Shown here: positions 33,768-46,300 of the stretch, in pieces
How the letters are laid out: each line of letters begins with the position of its first letter
Numbering within the stretch: the stretch's first letter is position 1
Origin: Bos javanicus
Lineage: Eukaryota; Chordata; Mammalia; Artiodactyla; Bovidae
Direction: 5' to 3'
DNA length: 64,000 nt
Assembly (NCBI RefSeq): GCF_032452875.1
Contig: NC_083870.1
Location: 9,362,001-9,426,000 of the forward strand
Program-made: the position numbers and the translations under genes
The notes under the pieces: generated by a model
What the model saw: only the letters and a program-made list of their open reading frames with translations
Told to the model about the DNA's origin: nothing
Database searches by the model: none

Positions 33768-36700
33768 CACAAAAGTCAAATGCCTTTATTTTATATATAA
33801 AAAAAAATTTGTACAGTTTTAATTCCTATGTTTAAGAAAAAAAAAAAAACCTAAAATTGCCATAATGTTTAGATCCACTGCAAACTGTAAAAACAAGCTT
33901 TTTATATATTAAAAAAAAAAAGAATTTACATTTTACAACTTTCTACATGCATGCACAAGGTCTCAGCTCTGTAACCCAAAAAAAGGGGGGAAAAAAATCT
34001 AGATCCAACAGTGGAAAATTCTACATTTACAATCTCACTTGGAAGGAACTCAAAAAGCCCCCTTCCTTGCACACACAAAAGAACAAATCACAACAATCAC
34101 ACACCAGGACCAACTCCATCAGCAGATGCTGCCCCGTGGGGAAGGCAGAAGAAAGAGAAGACAGACTGACAGACACCACAGAGGGGCAAAGGGAGCTCAT
34201 CCAGGCCCAGAAGAGAAGGACAGAGGCTTCAACTCTGGGAAACAGCTGTTTCAGATGAGAAGGGATCCCAATGTCTCATCACAGGTATTGCAACAGGGTT
34301 GGCAACAGGACTGAAGTGGGGAGGGGAAGTGAAAAGGAAAGGGCTGAGATGGGCGGGGTGCGGTGGGAAGAAAAAAGGAGAGGCGAAAGGGAAATAAACA
34401 ACAGAAATAGAGAGCACGAACAGGAGCGGAAGAGACAGGGACCAGTGGGGACAGCGGCAGAGTGGCGAGGTAGGCGCAGGACTGAGGCACAGCATCCGGG
34501 TGTGGAGGAGAGGACCACCGGCCTTCCCAGGCGGTGGAAAGGAAGGCCTGGGAGCTGTGGCGGGGACGAGCTAGGACGCCATGGGGCCACAGAAAAGAGC
34601 ACTGGAGAGACGCAGCCACAGCATCCGTGATGACAGTATGCGGGGTGGGGGTGGTAATGGGTGGGCACACCTCCACGAGGGAAGGATGAGAAAATCCAGC
34701 CTGTGATGGGACAGACAGAGTGGGGGACACTGGTCAGAGGGACCGAGGCAGCTACAAACCCTACCTCAGTTCACAGTATGGAGACAACTTCCCATACAGG
34801 AGAAGCAAAACACAAACACAGCCATACACATGACAGTTCATCCTGACATTTTAAAAAATAACAATAACAGTAATCAAAGAAGACAAGGATACCACAGTTC
34901 TGACGCAAAGGACCAAAACACTACCAGTCTCAGTCACAGCCCTTAGTGCTTAGAGAGAGAGTTGGGGGGCGGGAGGGGGGAATGCCTTTTTGTTTTAGTT
35001 AAAAGGAATGAAAAAATCACAGTGATTAAAAAACATGGCAGGTTCTTAAAATAAACACTCCCCCACCCCTCATCTAGGGCAGCAACTATGATCACAAATA
35101 CTTTCCCTCTCCCCACCCAACTCTTCCCCAAACCACACCACATCCCACTCCTGCCCACAACGGCAGTGACCCCAGTCACCATCCAGGCCCCGTTTTCCAG
35201 GATAGTGAGGTATTTAGAAATGTGACCCAGAAGGGATTCCTCTGAAACCAGGTCTTTGAAGAAAAGAAAAAAAAATACCTTCCCAGACCCCCAGGACAGG
35301 ATGTGTATCACTCGGGCTTACCCTCAAACCCACAGCCCCAGCCCAAGGCTGCCCTCCAGGCCCTGCCTAAGTCAGCCGTGTAACCCACCCATGTGCAGAC
35401 AAGGTAAGCACTGGCTGAAGAGCCCTTCTCGAGGAAGTGGTGTGTGGACAGATGTGCTTTTCCAGAAAGGACGGCAGGACAAACAGTCCCCAGGCTCCAT
35501 CACACCCAGGGTTGCCAATACAGAGAAGAAGCCTCTCCGGTAAGAGATCAATGGGGGTCTTATCCCAGGGTGCCCTCTGCAAGGCAAGAACCAATGAGTT
35601 TTCCAGGGGAGAGATGGGCCTACAAAGGGGCCTTGTGAGTTACTCTGAGGACGGGCCCAGGGACTGCTCCAGCCGGGCCATGAGGACACTCCCCGACCTG
35701 GGTGCTGGCTGGAGGTGTGTGAGTACTCCTTAGTTCTATTCCCCTTGGCTAAAACTACATCATTTAGGGATATCTGATTTCAAGGCTCAGATTTACAGTG
35801 AAATTAAGTATTAGAAGGCCAGCAACTTTTGCTCAAAATGAGAGTGAACCTCTCAAGAATTCAGATTGGGTGCAAAGACTATGGAAGCTAAATGGGGTGA
35901 GGGGCTAAGTACCCAACAAAGGCAGCAATCTTGGTCCCTCACCCCTTACAGAGGGAGACCAGAGCCCAGAAAACCAGGCAGAGAGGGAACGGGGCGGGGG
36001 GACCCTGGCCAGCCAAGGAGAAGAGACCCCTGAGGCAAAGAAGTGGACTTAAGGCAGGGGATGAGGAGGAGCTGCTGGCTACCCCCCCAAAAAGAGATGA
36101 GGCAACAGGTCTCTGGAGCTGAGAGAAGAGACAGCAAAATGGGGCGGGGGGGTGGCTGGTGAAGAAAAGAAAAACGTTTGTCTGAGACCACTGGGGTGGG
36201 TCAGGGTCCAGCCAAGCCACTAAATCTGTACAGAAGTCCACGTGGCACCCTTCACCAGGAAGGGGGAGACCCACCCCAGCACGGTGGGAGCAAAGGTGTG
36301 GGCAGTTCAGAGGGTATTGGTCAGCGATGTTCACAGGGCTCTCTCCCGACCTTCCCCAAGGGGCTGCCTAGGAAAGACCCCGTGGAAGAAAAGTACTGCC
36401 CCCCAGGGCCCAGGAACTTCCCCTGCTCTGAACATGTGGATGGGGAAGAGGTTCAAAGAGCTGGAAGCAAACAACCCTGGTGGGGAGGCTCCAACTCGGG
36501 TTGTGTGGGAGGTCACAGGGGGGTCCCTGCTTAAGAATTCCGGGTTTGCTCAGGTGGGGTGAGCCAACGGGGGAGCAGGTCCATCTGCCGCCAGGAGGCT
36601 GCGGGCAGCACTGCCCGGGGGTTTGGCACTGTGGCTCTCTGGAGTCAGATCTGCGCCCCCCAGCAACCCCCAAAGAAATCATTTGGGGAACCACTGGAGA

Positions 36701-37065
36701 GAACTGCTCTAAGAACCTGGGTTCGAGTGGGGCTCTGCCGGGCCCTTCCAGAAGAGACTGTTGGCAGGGAAAGGAGAGGACGAGAGGCACTGATTACTGC
36801 AGGGCCCGGAGTGACACAAAAGTGAGGGGGTGGGAGGAGGGAGGGGGACTTCCCAGGCACTGTTGACGGCAGGATGGTCTCTCCAGGTTCGCATGGGGTA
36901 AGTAAAGACCGGGGAGGAGACGGGACGGGGAGGGGGGTAATTCAAGTAAAAAAAACACTAGAGCAAGAGGAAGAAGGGCGGCGGGGACGCGGCAGGGCCT
37001 GGGAGCCACGCCCCCACCGCCGCCGCAGGAGCCCCCCGCGCCTCCCAGGCCCTCTGCCGCTGCAG
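33768..37065 (-). other. VANGL2: VANGL2 3' untranslated region
   Basis: It runs from the base after the TGA stop to the likely cleavage site about 17 bases beyond the AATAAA. At about 3.3 kb it agrees with the long 3' UTR known for mammalian VANGL2 mRNA. The portion near the stop is GC-rich; the last 250 bases are A/T-rich with several oligo-T runs on the mRNA strand. No SINE or LINE was seen in it, in contrast to both sides. The exact cleavage site is inferred. Confidence 0.75.
33785..33790 (-). promoter_or_regulatory. VANGL2: VANGL2 polyadenylation signal AATAAA
   Basis: Complement of tttatt within an A/T-rich run. A GT-rich stretch (tttgtgggggc on the minus strand) follows about 15 bases later, a suitable downstream element. 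Confidence 0.75.
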
Positions 37066-37326
37066 TCACACTGAGGTCTCGGACTGCAGCCTCATGACAA
37101 ACTTGTGCGACTTGGGGTCCACAAATTCCTCGGAGAGTTTGAAGAATGGGACCTTCTTGGTGCTGACCACCAGGCTGAAGTCCTGGCGTTTCAAGAGGAA
37201 AACAATGCCATCCTTGAGCCCATTGGTTACCGGCTCCTCGCTCACAAGTGTCCACTGTTTGGCCAGCCAGCGTTCCTTGTGATACTGGATGGTGGGTCCA
37301 GCCGCCAGGTACCGCTCCAGGAAGGC
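37066..37326 (-). CDS. VANGL2: VANGL2 exon 8, coding part (C-terminus)
   Basis: Codons 436-521 plus the TGA. The acceptor is cttcctcag just before GCCTTCCTGG. It encodes the end of the cytosolic domain that binds Prickle and Dishevelled, Ser464 in TLVSEE, and the terminal ETSV that binds Scribble and Dlg PDZ domains. Confidence 0.97.
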   Translation of the reverse strand, partial: AFLERYLAAGPTIQYHKERWLAKQWTLVSEEPVTNGLKDGIVFLLKRQDFSLVVSTKKVPFFKLSEEFVDPKSHKFVMRLQSETSV

Positions 37327-40300
37327 CTGAGGAAGCGAAAGGGGACTTCTCAGGAAGTTTTCCCTCCCACCTACCCACCTCCCCTTTACCCCTCTGGGGG
37401 TAAAGCTTCCAAAGACCACCAAGATGTCCCAAGCTCACTCTATGCAAACGATCTCAGAATGTTAGAGCAGGAAAGAGCCTGAGATCATCTGCCTGGGACC
37501 CTGGTTTATCAATGCAGGAGCAGGAGCCCACAGCGGTGGTGTGGCTCAGCAGGGTCAGGTCTAGGACTGGCTCTCCTGACCCCTACATCTCCTGCTCTTC
37601 CCAGGTACCTGCTACGACCTGGGAAAACCCTCCCTTGTCCTCCTTCCTCTTTCTGCTCGAGTGGGTAGCACTCAGCAGAGCTGCACCAGCAGAAAGCTAG
37701 AGGCCTCACAGTTGAAGTGCAACATCTGTAGTGACCTGTTCCCCAAAGATGGCTCAGGGGAGGCAATTCTAGGAAGCTGGCCACAGAACTGGACGGTGGA
37801 ACTGGCTCAAAAAGAGCATACAGCAAACAACGTCTGGTGGGAGTTTGGATCTGAAAATTCTGGAACCTCTACAGAGAGGAGAAATAGGTCTCAGTTATTC
37901 CCCAAATGGTCTGCAAACTCCCTCTTCTCAGCACCTAAGAATGCTACCCCATTCAGAGATGGAGGAGATGGAGTAGGGATGAGAGACTGTAAGGAGGTAG
38001 GGACAGGAGAGGGATGGAGGATAGGGAAGGAAGTGAAAGAATCAGGGAGAGGAAGCAGAAGGGAAGGGGCCAGAGTCAGGGAGAGAGAAAGGATGCTGGG
38101 GCAGGTGGGCCGACCTTGGGCGTCATGTCGTGTGTGATGCAGAACTCAAGGTGCTGTAGGATGCTCTCCATGGTGTGGTAAGGCTGCTGCTTGGTCGTGC
38201 GAAGGTACTTCTGCATGGCACGGGCCATGGATGCAAAGATGGCCTGGGCCGCCTCCCGGGGGTCCATCACCTCCCTGGGGTTCTTCTGCTCCTCTTCCTG
38301 CAGCCGCTTAATGTGAGTGAAGGCCTCCTCCACTGCCACCACAAGCCTGGGGGAGACAAGGGGTGTGGACCAGGCTCCCACCTCTCATCTTCCCCCCAGC
38401 TTCAGCCCTTCAGCAGCCTGAGAGAGGTCAGGCCTTTGTGCTCTGCCTGAAGCTATAGGCTCTCATCTGGACTCAAGAACCAGGCTTTGGAGGCTGTGTT
38501 TGTGCATATGAGAATGCATGTGTATGGGTGGGAGGAAGAGGGTCTTCACCCCTCTAGAAGTAGGAAACAGCTGTAGAGCTCAGTGAGCCCAGCCCACAAC
38601 CCATAGAGGACAATTCAGTGTCAAAGAGAGAGACAACTATAGATTGAACCCTAGAAAAAGCCTTCTTAATTAAGAGCCCCCCTGAACTGCACTTCAGTGG
38701 GTGAAACATTATTAGATATAACTACATCAAAATCACACATGTCTATTCAACCGTGATAGCATGAGCAACATTAACTAACACCTGGGGTGGGCAGAGGTAA
38801 GGCAAAACACTGTGCTACAAATCAGGAGGGAAAAGGTAAGAACATAATAGAGAATGGGCCAGGAAGTGAACTAATAATTCATAAGAGACCTGAAAGGCTG
38901 AGAAAAGACGACACTGTTACTAGACAGTACCAAGAAAATTAAACGTTAACAGGATACTACTTATTCATCAAAATGGAAAAAAATTAGGCAAATGACTATC
39001 ATCCAAATACTGGTCAGGATGTTGAAAGTATTCTCTGAGTACTAGACAGCAATAAGATGCAACAAACCAGATATACAGACAGAGTGAATCTCAAAAATAT
39101 GTTAGTAAGAAGGAAGCAGGAAAAAGAAGCCCGTTTACATTAAAAGTATAGAGACGTGCAAACGAACACCAGTATTGGGGAAACCCAGGAACCTGGGGAC
39201 TTCAAGTAGCTTAGGATAGCATTCTGGGCCAAGTACACATGTGGATCTGTGTGATTCTGCTGTATCTCTGTTTATTCTTTTGTCTCCCTGAGGGTCTCAA
39301 TAAAGTTCCTTTAGAAAAGATCCCTTTGTCTGAGGTGAACAAGGGGAAAAGTTTTCTCTTGTTTACAACCAAGGTAATGTGGAAGGAAAGGGTCCCCTAT
39401 GGTAGCAGCAGCCCAGGAGATCCAGAGATCATGGTCAAGGCAGAAGGCAGAGGAGGTAGGAACTTTTCCAGCTTCCTTCCCACAGCAACTGGAGACTTGC
39501 TGCAATGTCACAGAAATGGGACTGCTGATCTTCCATCTACAGCAGCCTCGTGTAAAAACAGGATCAGATGCTGGAGAAAAGGGAACCCTCTTGCACTATT
39601 GGTGGGAATGTAAAGTGATACAGCCACTACAGAGAACTGTATGGAGACTCGTTAAAAAATTAGGAATAAAACTTCCATATGATCCAGCAATCCCACTATT
39701 GAGTGAATACCCTGAGAAAACCATAATTCAAAAAGACACATGTACCCCAATGTTCATAGTAGATACTAGTACGTACAATAACTAGGACATGGAAGCCACC
39801 TATTTGTCCATCAACAGAGATAAAGATGTGGTATGTATGTGTGTGTGTGTGTATATATATATATAATGGAGTATTACTAGGCCATAAAAAAGAATGAATT
39901 TGAGTCAGTTCTAGAGAGGTGGCTAAACCTAGATCCTGTTATACAGAGTGAAGTAAGTCAGAAAGAGAAAAACAAATAAAGTATATAATGTATATATATG
40001 GAATCTAGAAAATGGTATTGATGAATCTATTTGCAGGGAAGGAATGAAGATACAGATATAGAAAATGAACTTTTGGACACACTGGAGAAAGGAAAGAGTG
40101 GGATGAACAGAAAAAGTAGCACTGACATATACACACTGCCATGCATAAACAGATAGCTGGTGAGAAAGTGCTGAATAACCCAGGAAATCCAGCCTGGTGC
40201 TCCCTGGTGACTTAGAGGGTAGGCTAGGGGGAGAGGAGGGAGGCGATATATGCATGATTATGGCCAATCTCTGCCACTTTCTGCACCTTCTGGCAGAAAT

Positions 40301-43300
40301 CAGAAATCACTCTATGGCCGAAAGTGAAGAGGAACTAAAGAGCTTCTTGATGAAGGTGAAAGAGGAGAGGGAAAAAGCTGGCTTAAAACTCAACATTAAA
40401 AAAACTAAGATCACGGCATCTGGTCCCATCACTTTATGGCAAATAGATGGAGAAACAATGAAAACAGTGACAGATTTTATTTTCTTGGGCTCCAAAATCA
40501 CTGCAGATGGTAACTGCAGCCATGAAATTAAAGGACACTTGCTCCTTGGAAGAAAAGCTACGACCAACTTCAGTTCAGTTCAGTCACTCAGTCGCGTCCA
40601 ACTCTTTGCAACCCCATGAACCGCAGCACGCCAGGCCTCCCTGTCCATCACCAACTCCCAGAGCCCACCCAAACCCATGTCCACATGACCAACCTAGACA
40701 GCATATTAAAAAGCAGAGACATTAGCTTCGCCAACTAAGGTCCGTATAAGTCAAAGCTATGGTTTTTCCAGTAGTCATGTATGGATGTGAGAGTTGATCT
40801 ATAAAGCTGAGCACTGAAGAATTGATGCTTCTAAACTGTGGTGTCAGAGAAGACTCTTGAAAGTCCCTCAAGGAGATCACACCAGTCAATCATAAAGGAA
40901 ATCAGTCCTGAATATTCACTGGAAGGACTGATGCTAAAGCTGAAACTCCAGTATACCTGAAACTCCAATACTTTGGCTACCTGACTCATTGGAAAAGACC
41001 CTGATGCTGGGAAAGATTGAAGGCAGGAGGAGAAGGGGATGACAGAGGATGAGATGGTTGGATGGCATCACCGACTCAATGGAAGAAGGTACAGGGTCAG
41101 GGCTACCTTCCTCCTTCGAAGCTTGGAGATCATGTGTGAGGAAGGGCTGAGTCCCAAGACCCTCTGTTCCTCCCCTGTAGAAATACCAACAGATGAAGGG
41201 CCCTGGCAAGCAGTCGACACCAAGAAAGAATCTTCAGGCATGAACAGCATTCACATAACAATGTGAACAGGAAAAAAGGAAGCATGAGGACAGTGTTTAA
41301 GAATTTACCAAGATACGGGCACTAGAACCTCATTTTTTGCAGATAAAAATGTACCATCTGCTGAGCAAGCCTCCAAGATCTCCTGGAAGGAGGGCTGGTC
41401 CAGCCTCGGTCCCTGCCACTGCCAGGGAGGCTCACGGCCTTTAACGGTCCCTGCCCCACTGTGCAGGCAGAAGGCCCCATCCACCTCCACCAGATCCCCG
41501 TCCCCTGGTCATCCAATAATCTTGGTATGTTTTGCAGAGGTAATGAAAGTGCCAAGTTGGCTGACTTTAAAATAAGGAGATTACTCTCCAGCTGGTGGCA
41601 GAAGTCAGAGACCTGGTCTTGCTGGCCTCAAGGAAAACTGCCTATGGGTCCAGGTGACCAGGAATTGATTCTGCCAGCAACCAGTGAGCTTGGAAGGGGA
41701 CTCGGGCTAAAACTAGATTTGCTCTCGATTTCAGCCCGTGAACCCTGAGTGGAGGAGGGTTCAGCTCACCTGCGCCTGACTCTCAGGACTGCAAGACAAT
41801 AAGTGTGAGTTGCTTCACAGCGCCCAGTTCATGGTGACTTGTTAAGGCAGCAACAGAAAACGAACGCACACATCACATCCACATCATCATCAGTTACAGA
41901 AGCTAGGTGGTCCTCCTCTCCCCAGCCTCCCCAGCAGCCCCCCAGCCCCACTCCTCCCCAAGACCCACCTGGCCCTCCGCTTGCGCACCCTCCGCTCATG
42001 CTCGGCCTCCTCGTAGTAGTACTCATTGTGGCTGTTGTCCCGCCTGCGGGCCGCCGCTGCGATCACAGCTCGGGACTGACCCGTGGAGTTGTTGGTACTG
42101 TTTTCTGCGCAGAAGCAGGAGAGAGAGAGGCTGGTCCCTTCAGAGCGCCGCCTTGATTCCCACTCCAGGAAGGCTGGGGCCAGCCCCCCGACATGTCCAG
42201 AGGAAGCCGTGTCCACCCCCAGAAACACCCCCCTTTCCCATCCCTCCTGGCCACAACGTCTGGGCGAGGCCCACAGGAAGGCCGCCAGGAGGGCACCAGA
42301 GAGCAGGAGTCCCGCATGGGCTTCTCCCCAGGGCGGGAGGTTCGGGCCTCGGAGAGCGAGGGCTGAGGAGCAGACACAGCGGAACCAGAGCAAGGGACAC
42401 ACCGTAGCATAAAGGGAAAGACAGCAGACTCAGCAGCTAAAACCAGCCACCTGGTGTGGAGGGAGAGGACAGAACAGGAGGGGCTGGGACACAGTCCGAG
42501 GAAGGAGAAAGCACGGGAAGATGGGAGAAAGAGGAACGGGAGGCAGGAACTTGGGAGTCCTGCTTGGGAGGAGACCAGGAGGCCAAGGAGCAGGGCCGCT
42601 CACCCTCTCCGAGGGAATACACCTTGAAGCCAGACACTTTCTTGGCCAGGACGGACTTGGGCAGGTTGAGGAGGGCAGGGTTGTAGACAGGGAAGTCATG
42701 GTAATACTTCTCCAGGATCCACACTGCCACACGCTGGATGCTGTGGGGGAGACGGCAGGAAGGAGAGGCAGAGAAGACAGACAAGGGGTGCAGGGGAGGG
42801 ACACAGCAGGGCAGGTCAGCAGGGCAGGAGAGGACAGAGGGCCGGGACAAGCTGCTTCCAAGAAGCCTGGCTCAGGGCCTGCGGTCTACTCACCAGGCCC
42901 CTAAGCCTTCCCCAGGGCTGGGCCTGCTACTCCTTCCCTGCTGTGCTGAAGCCCAGGGGAGAAAGGGCAGGGGGCCAGGATCCCCAGTCAGGGGTCACCT
43001 CCTCCCCTCCAGCATTCCCCTCAAGATTCCCTGCAGGATTGATGACAATCTGGGTGGCCAGGGGGGCCTCCTGCCCACAAGTCTGGGGGGCCGAAGAACC
43101 TTCCTCATCATCTTTTCCCTGGGGGGGCCCTTCCTCTGGCCAGCTCATCTCAGTGACTGCTCACTGAGTGCCCTCAAAAGGCTGTGCCTCCAAGAGCTAG
43201 AAACGTGGTGATTCCAGAGAATCACACCTATCTCGTCTTTGGTCCATCCCTCTATAAGATCCCCAATCTCTGTTCATCTATTCACTCCCAGCTCCTAACT

Positions 43301-46300
43301 CCCACCCTATCTGCTCCAGGACCCTCAGCATGCTCCCACCATCAAGCAGCAAACACTGCTGAAAACCTAGAATGTGCAGAGCACACAACTGCCCACCCAG
43401 CCCTCCGAGCGCGCCACCTCCGGCCCGCCATCACACCCCGCCGCCCTGCGCCCTGCAGCCCCCTCCGCCCCCGCCCCAGGCCGGGCTGCCTGTCCCCACG
43501 CGCCGGCACCTGAGATGGCCCACGTTGTAGAAGCGGCTGGCCCCGTCGGTGGAGCGCACGACCTTGAGCGTGAACTGCGGCTGGAGCTGGCGCAGCTCCA
43601 GCAGGACCACGGCCAGGTAGTGCACAAAGAGCAGGGCGTCCACCAGGGACACGGCAAACTGCACCACGCCCTGGTAGCTGCGCTCGCGGGCGTCCAGAAT
43701 GCGAACACCGTAGAAGAGCCAGTAGGACACGACGAGCAGGAAGACGAGCACCATGAGCAGGGCGCGCAGCACGAAGACGCGGGGCAGAGAGGCCTTGGGC
43801 CGGCGGAAGAACAGGGCCCAGCTGCCCAGCAGCAGGATGAGCAGCTTGAAGGCCACGGAGATGAAGAGGCCTTCGCAGGCCGTCCCGCACGGCTCCAGCT
43901 CCTCCCGCCACAGCAGTGGGGGCAGCAGCAGGAAAGCCAGAGGCGTGAGGAAAGAGAGCAGGGCCAGCGTAGCCCCCGCCGCCACACCCAGGTGCCGGGA
44001 GCAGTCCAGAGGGACGCTGTCTTCCATGTCCTTGGCGATGCGCGTGAGGTCATCGTGGGAGATGCTGTGCTCCGAGGTGCCCGTTACCACTGTGGTCGTC
44101 TCCCCCCAGTTGTCATCCTACAGCCGGAGCGGCCGTGGTGATGGGGAAGAAGAGGAGGAGGCAGGGACATGGGAGAAGAGGTGAGTGGGAAGAAGACAGA
44201 CAGCAAAGCAGGGAGAGAAGAAAAGAGGGTAATCAACACACACGCAGCCATCCAAGTATTTACTGAGCTCCACTGTCAGAGGAGCCTGGCGGGCTACAGT
44301 CCATGGAGTCACAAAGAGTCAGACCCAACTGAGAGACTAACACTTTCCCTGCATGCCCAAGTCTGGCCTCTGCAGGGATGGCACATCTGAGACCTGGGCC
44401 TTCGGGGAGCTTCTTGCCGTCAGCCAACCAGGAAAAACCTGCACATACACCCTCAGAACAGAGGGTCCAAGAGAGACGCCAGGGAGCTGCTAAGTCAGAG
44501 AATGGGATCTGAGGTCAGACTCCCAGGCAAAGCAGGCAGGCTCAAGCAACCCACTTGCAAGGCCAGGATGAACCATGCTGTGCTGTACTAAGTCGCTTCA
44601 GCCATGTCCAGCTCTTTGCGACCCTGTGGACTGTAGCCCATCAGGCTCCTCTGTCCATGGGGTTCTCCAGGCAAGAATGCTGGAATGGGTTGCCATGCCC
44701 TCCTCCAGGGAATCTTCCCAACCTAGGGATCAAACCTGAGTCTCTTACATCTCCTGCATTGGCAGGTGGGTTCTTTACCACTGGGGTTCTACCTGGGAAG
44801 CCCAAGGCCAGAGTAGGCCATAAGTACCTATCCTCGGAGTACGGAGAGGTACTCGAGTATCTGGTTAAGGGAGTGACCTGACCAAGGCAGCATGGGGGAG
44901 AGAAGAGGACATTGAGAAGGGATGGGGAAGGTGAGAGACTAGTGCAGGGCATGCAAGACATGGTGCAGACTCAGGGCCACTCTGGGTCTCTGGTCTGCCT
45001 GGCTGGCTCTTCTGGCCCATCTGAATGCCCACCACATGGGCATTTCCCCAAGGAAAGCGGAGTCTGAACAGAAGGCGGAAAGTGGAGGCACTGCCTGTCT
45101 CAGCTCAGGGAACCCGTGAGTAACCACAGCCACTAGACCTACACATGTGCTCCAAGTTTCGAGAGCCTGGGCACACCCCCCAACAACAGAAGAGTTGATC
45201 AGGCTCACTTCAAGAACTCAGGAGGCCAGGTCTCTGGGAGAAGACGGGATTGGGAAAGAGGGAGAAAGATCATTTTCCTCAGGTACTGATCTGCTTCCAA
45301 GCCCCAGGAATCCCCAGGGTCGGTCATAGAGATGTCTCATGAGGTCTCCAGCTCCCTAAGATGCTCCCAAGGAGGCATGGACCACCTCAGTCACCCCAAA
45401 TCCTGCCTCTTCCCTCTTCTAGCACTGGGCGCTGCCTCCTGCCCTCCCTGCCAGGGGCACACAGTGGGCCAGAGAGGCCGGAGCAAGAACAACCAGCAGA
45501 AAACCCCCTCCCATCTCCCCAAGCTCACTTCCTCCCCTTTCTCCATCAACTCCTCCCTCTGACTAGCGGGTGCTATTCTACAGTCCGACACCAGAGGGCA
45601 CCAGAGTGCCCAAGGGAAACTTTGGGCTGCCACACCTCCAGCCCCCACCCACCACCGTCCTCCCACTCCAGATTCCCAGTGCCCTAACTGGTTGGCGTGA
45701 GCCCAGAGAAGAGGCAATTCCCATTACACAGCCCGGGTCACATGAGTCATAAAAGATGACGGAGGCTGCTGCTTCCAAAGGGATCTCTGAATTCTACCAA
45801 GATTCTACAGAATTCTACTGAGACGAGGTCCTACCTTGGGACCCTTAACAGAAGTATGACCCAAAATGCCCTCCTCTCTCTGTCGAAAGAGGCCAGGTTG
45901 CCAGTCCCTTCCCCTTTTGGATGGACCTCCAGCTTCTCGAGGGATCCGAGTGGAAACACCTGGTCCAGACCTCAGCCCATGACGCTCACCCGCTCATCCC
46001 CTCTCGTGGACTCATTGTCCAGCAGGGGCTCCCCTGGAGCCTGGATCGTCACCGACTTGTCCCCCCGGCTTCCGTCTCGGCTCTTAGAGCGGTGTCGGTC
46101 CCGGCGGTCCCTGCAGCAGAAGGCCAGGGGAAAGGGCACGGAAGGTCAAGGGGAGGACCCGTGCTTCTCAACGGCCAGCTTCAGCCCGCCAGCCCTGTGG
46201 TGCTCCCACCCCGCTCCCCGACCTGCGTCAGCCCTCATGCACACACACCTGTGCTTGCGGGAGCTGCGGGAGTGGCCAGACTTGTAGGAGTAGCCCGAGT

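Noticed and set aside
34251..34730. Open frames of 119-159 codons around 34.3-34.7 kb on both strands
   Set aside because: They are inside the VANGL2 3' UTR with purine-rich low-complexity translation. No family resemblance.
36794..37447. 217-codon minus-strand frame overlapping VANGL2 exon 8
   Set aside because: It is an alternative frame of the same exon and GC-rich 3' UTR. The correct frame is fixed by the splice phase and the conserved protein.
43374..44141. 255-codon open frame on the plus strand
   Set aside because: It is the exact antisense of VANGL2 exon 4, produced by high GC content and stop-poor codons. No domain is recognisable.
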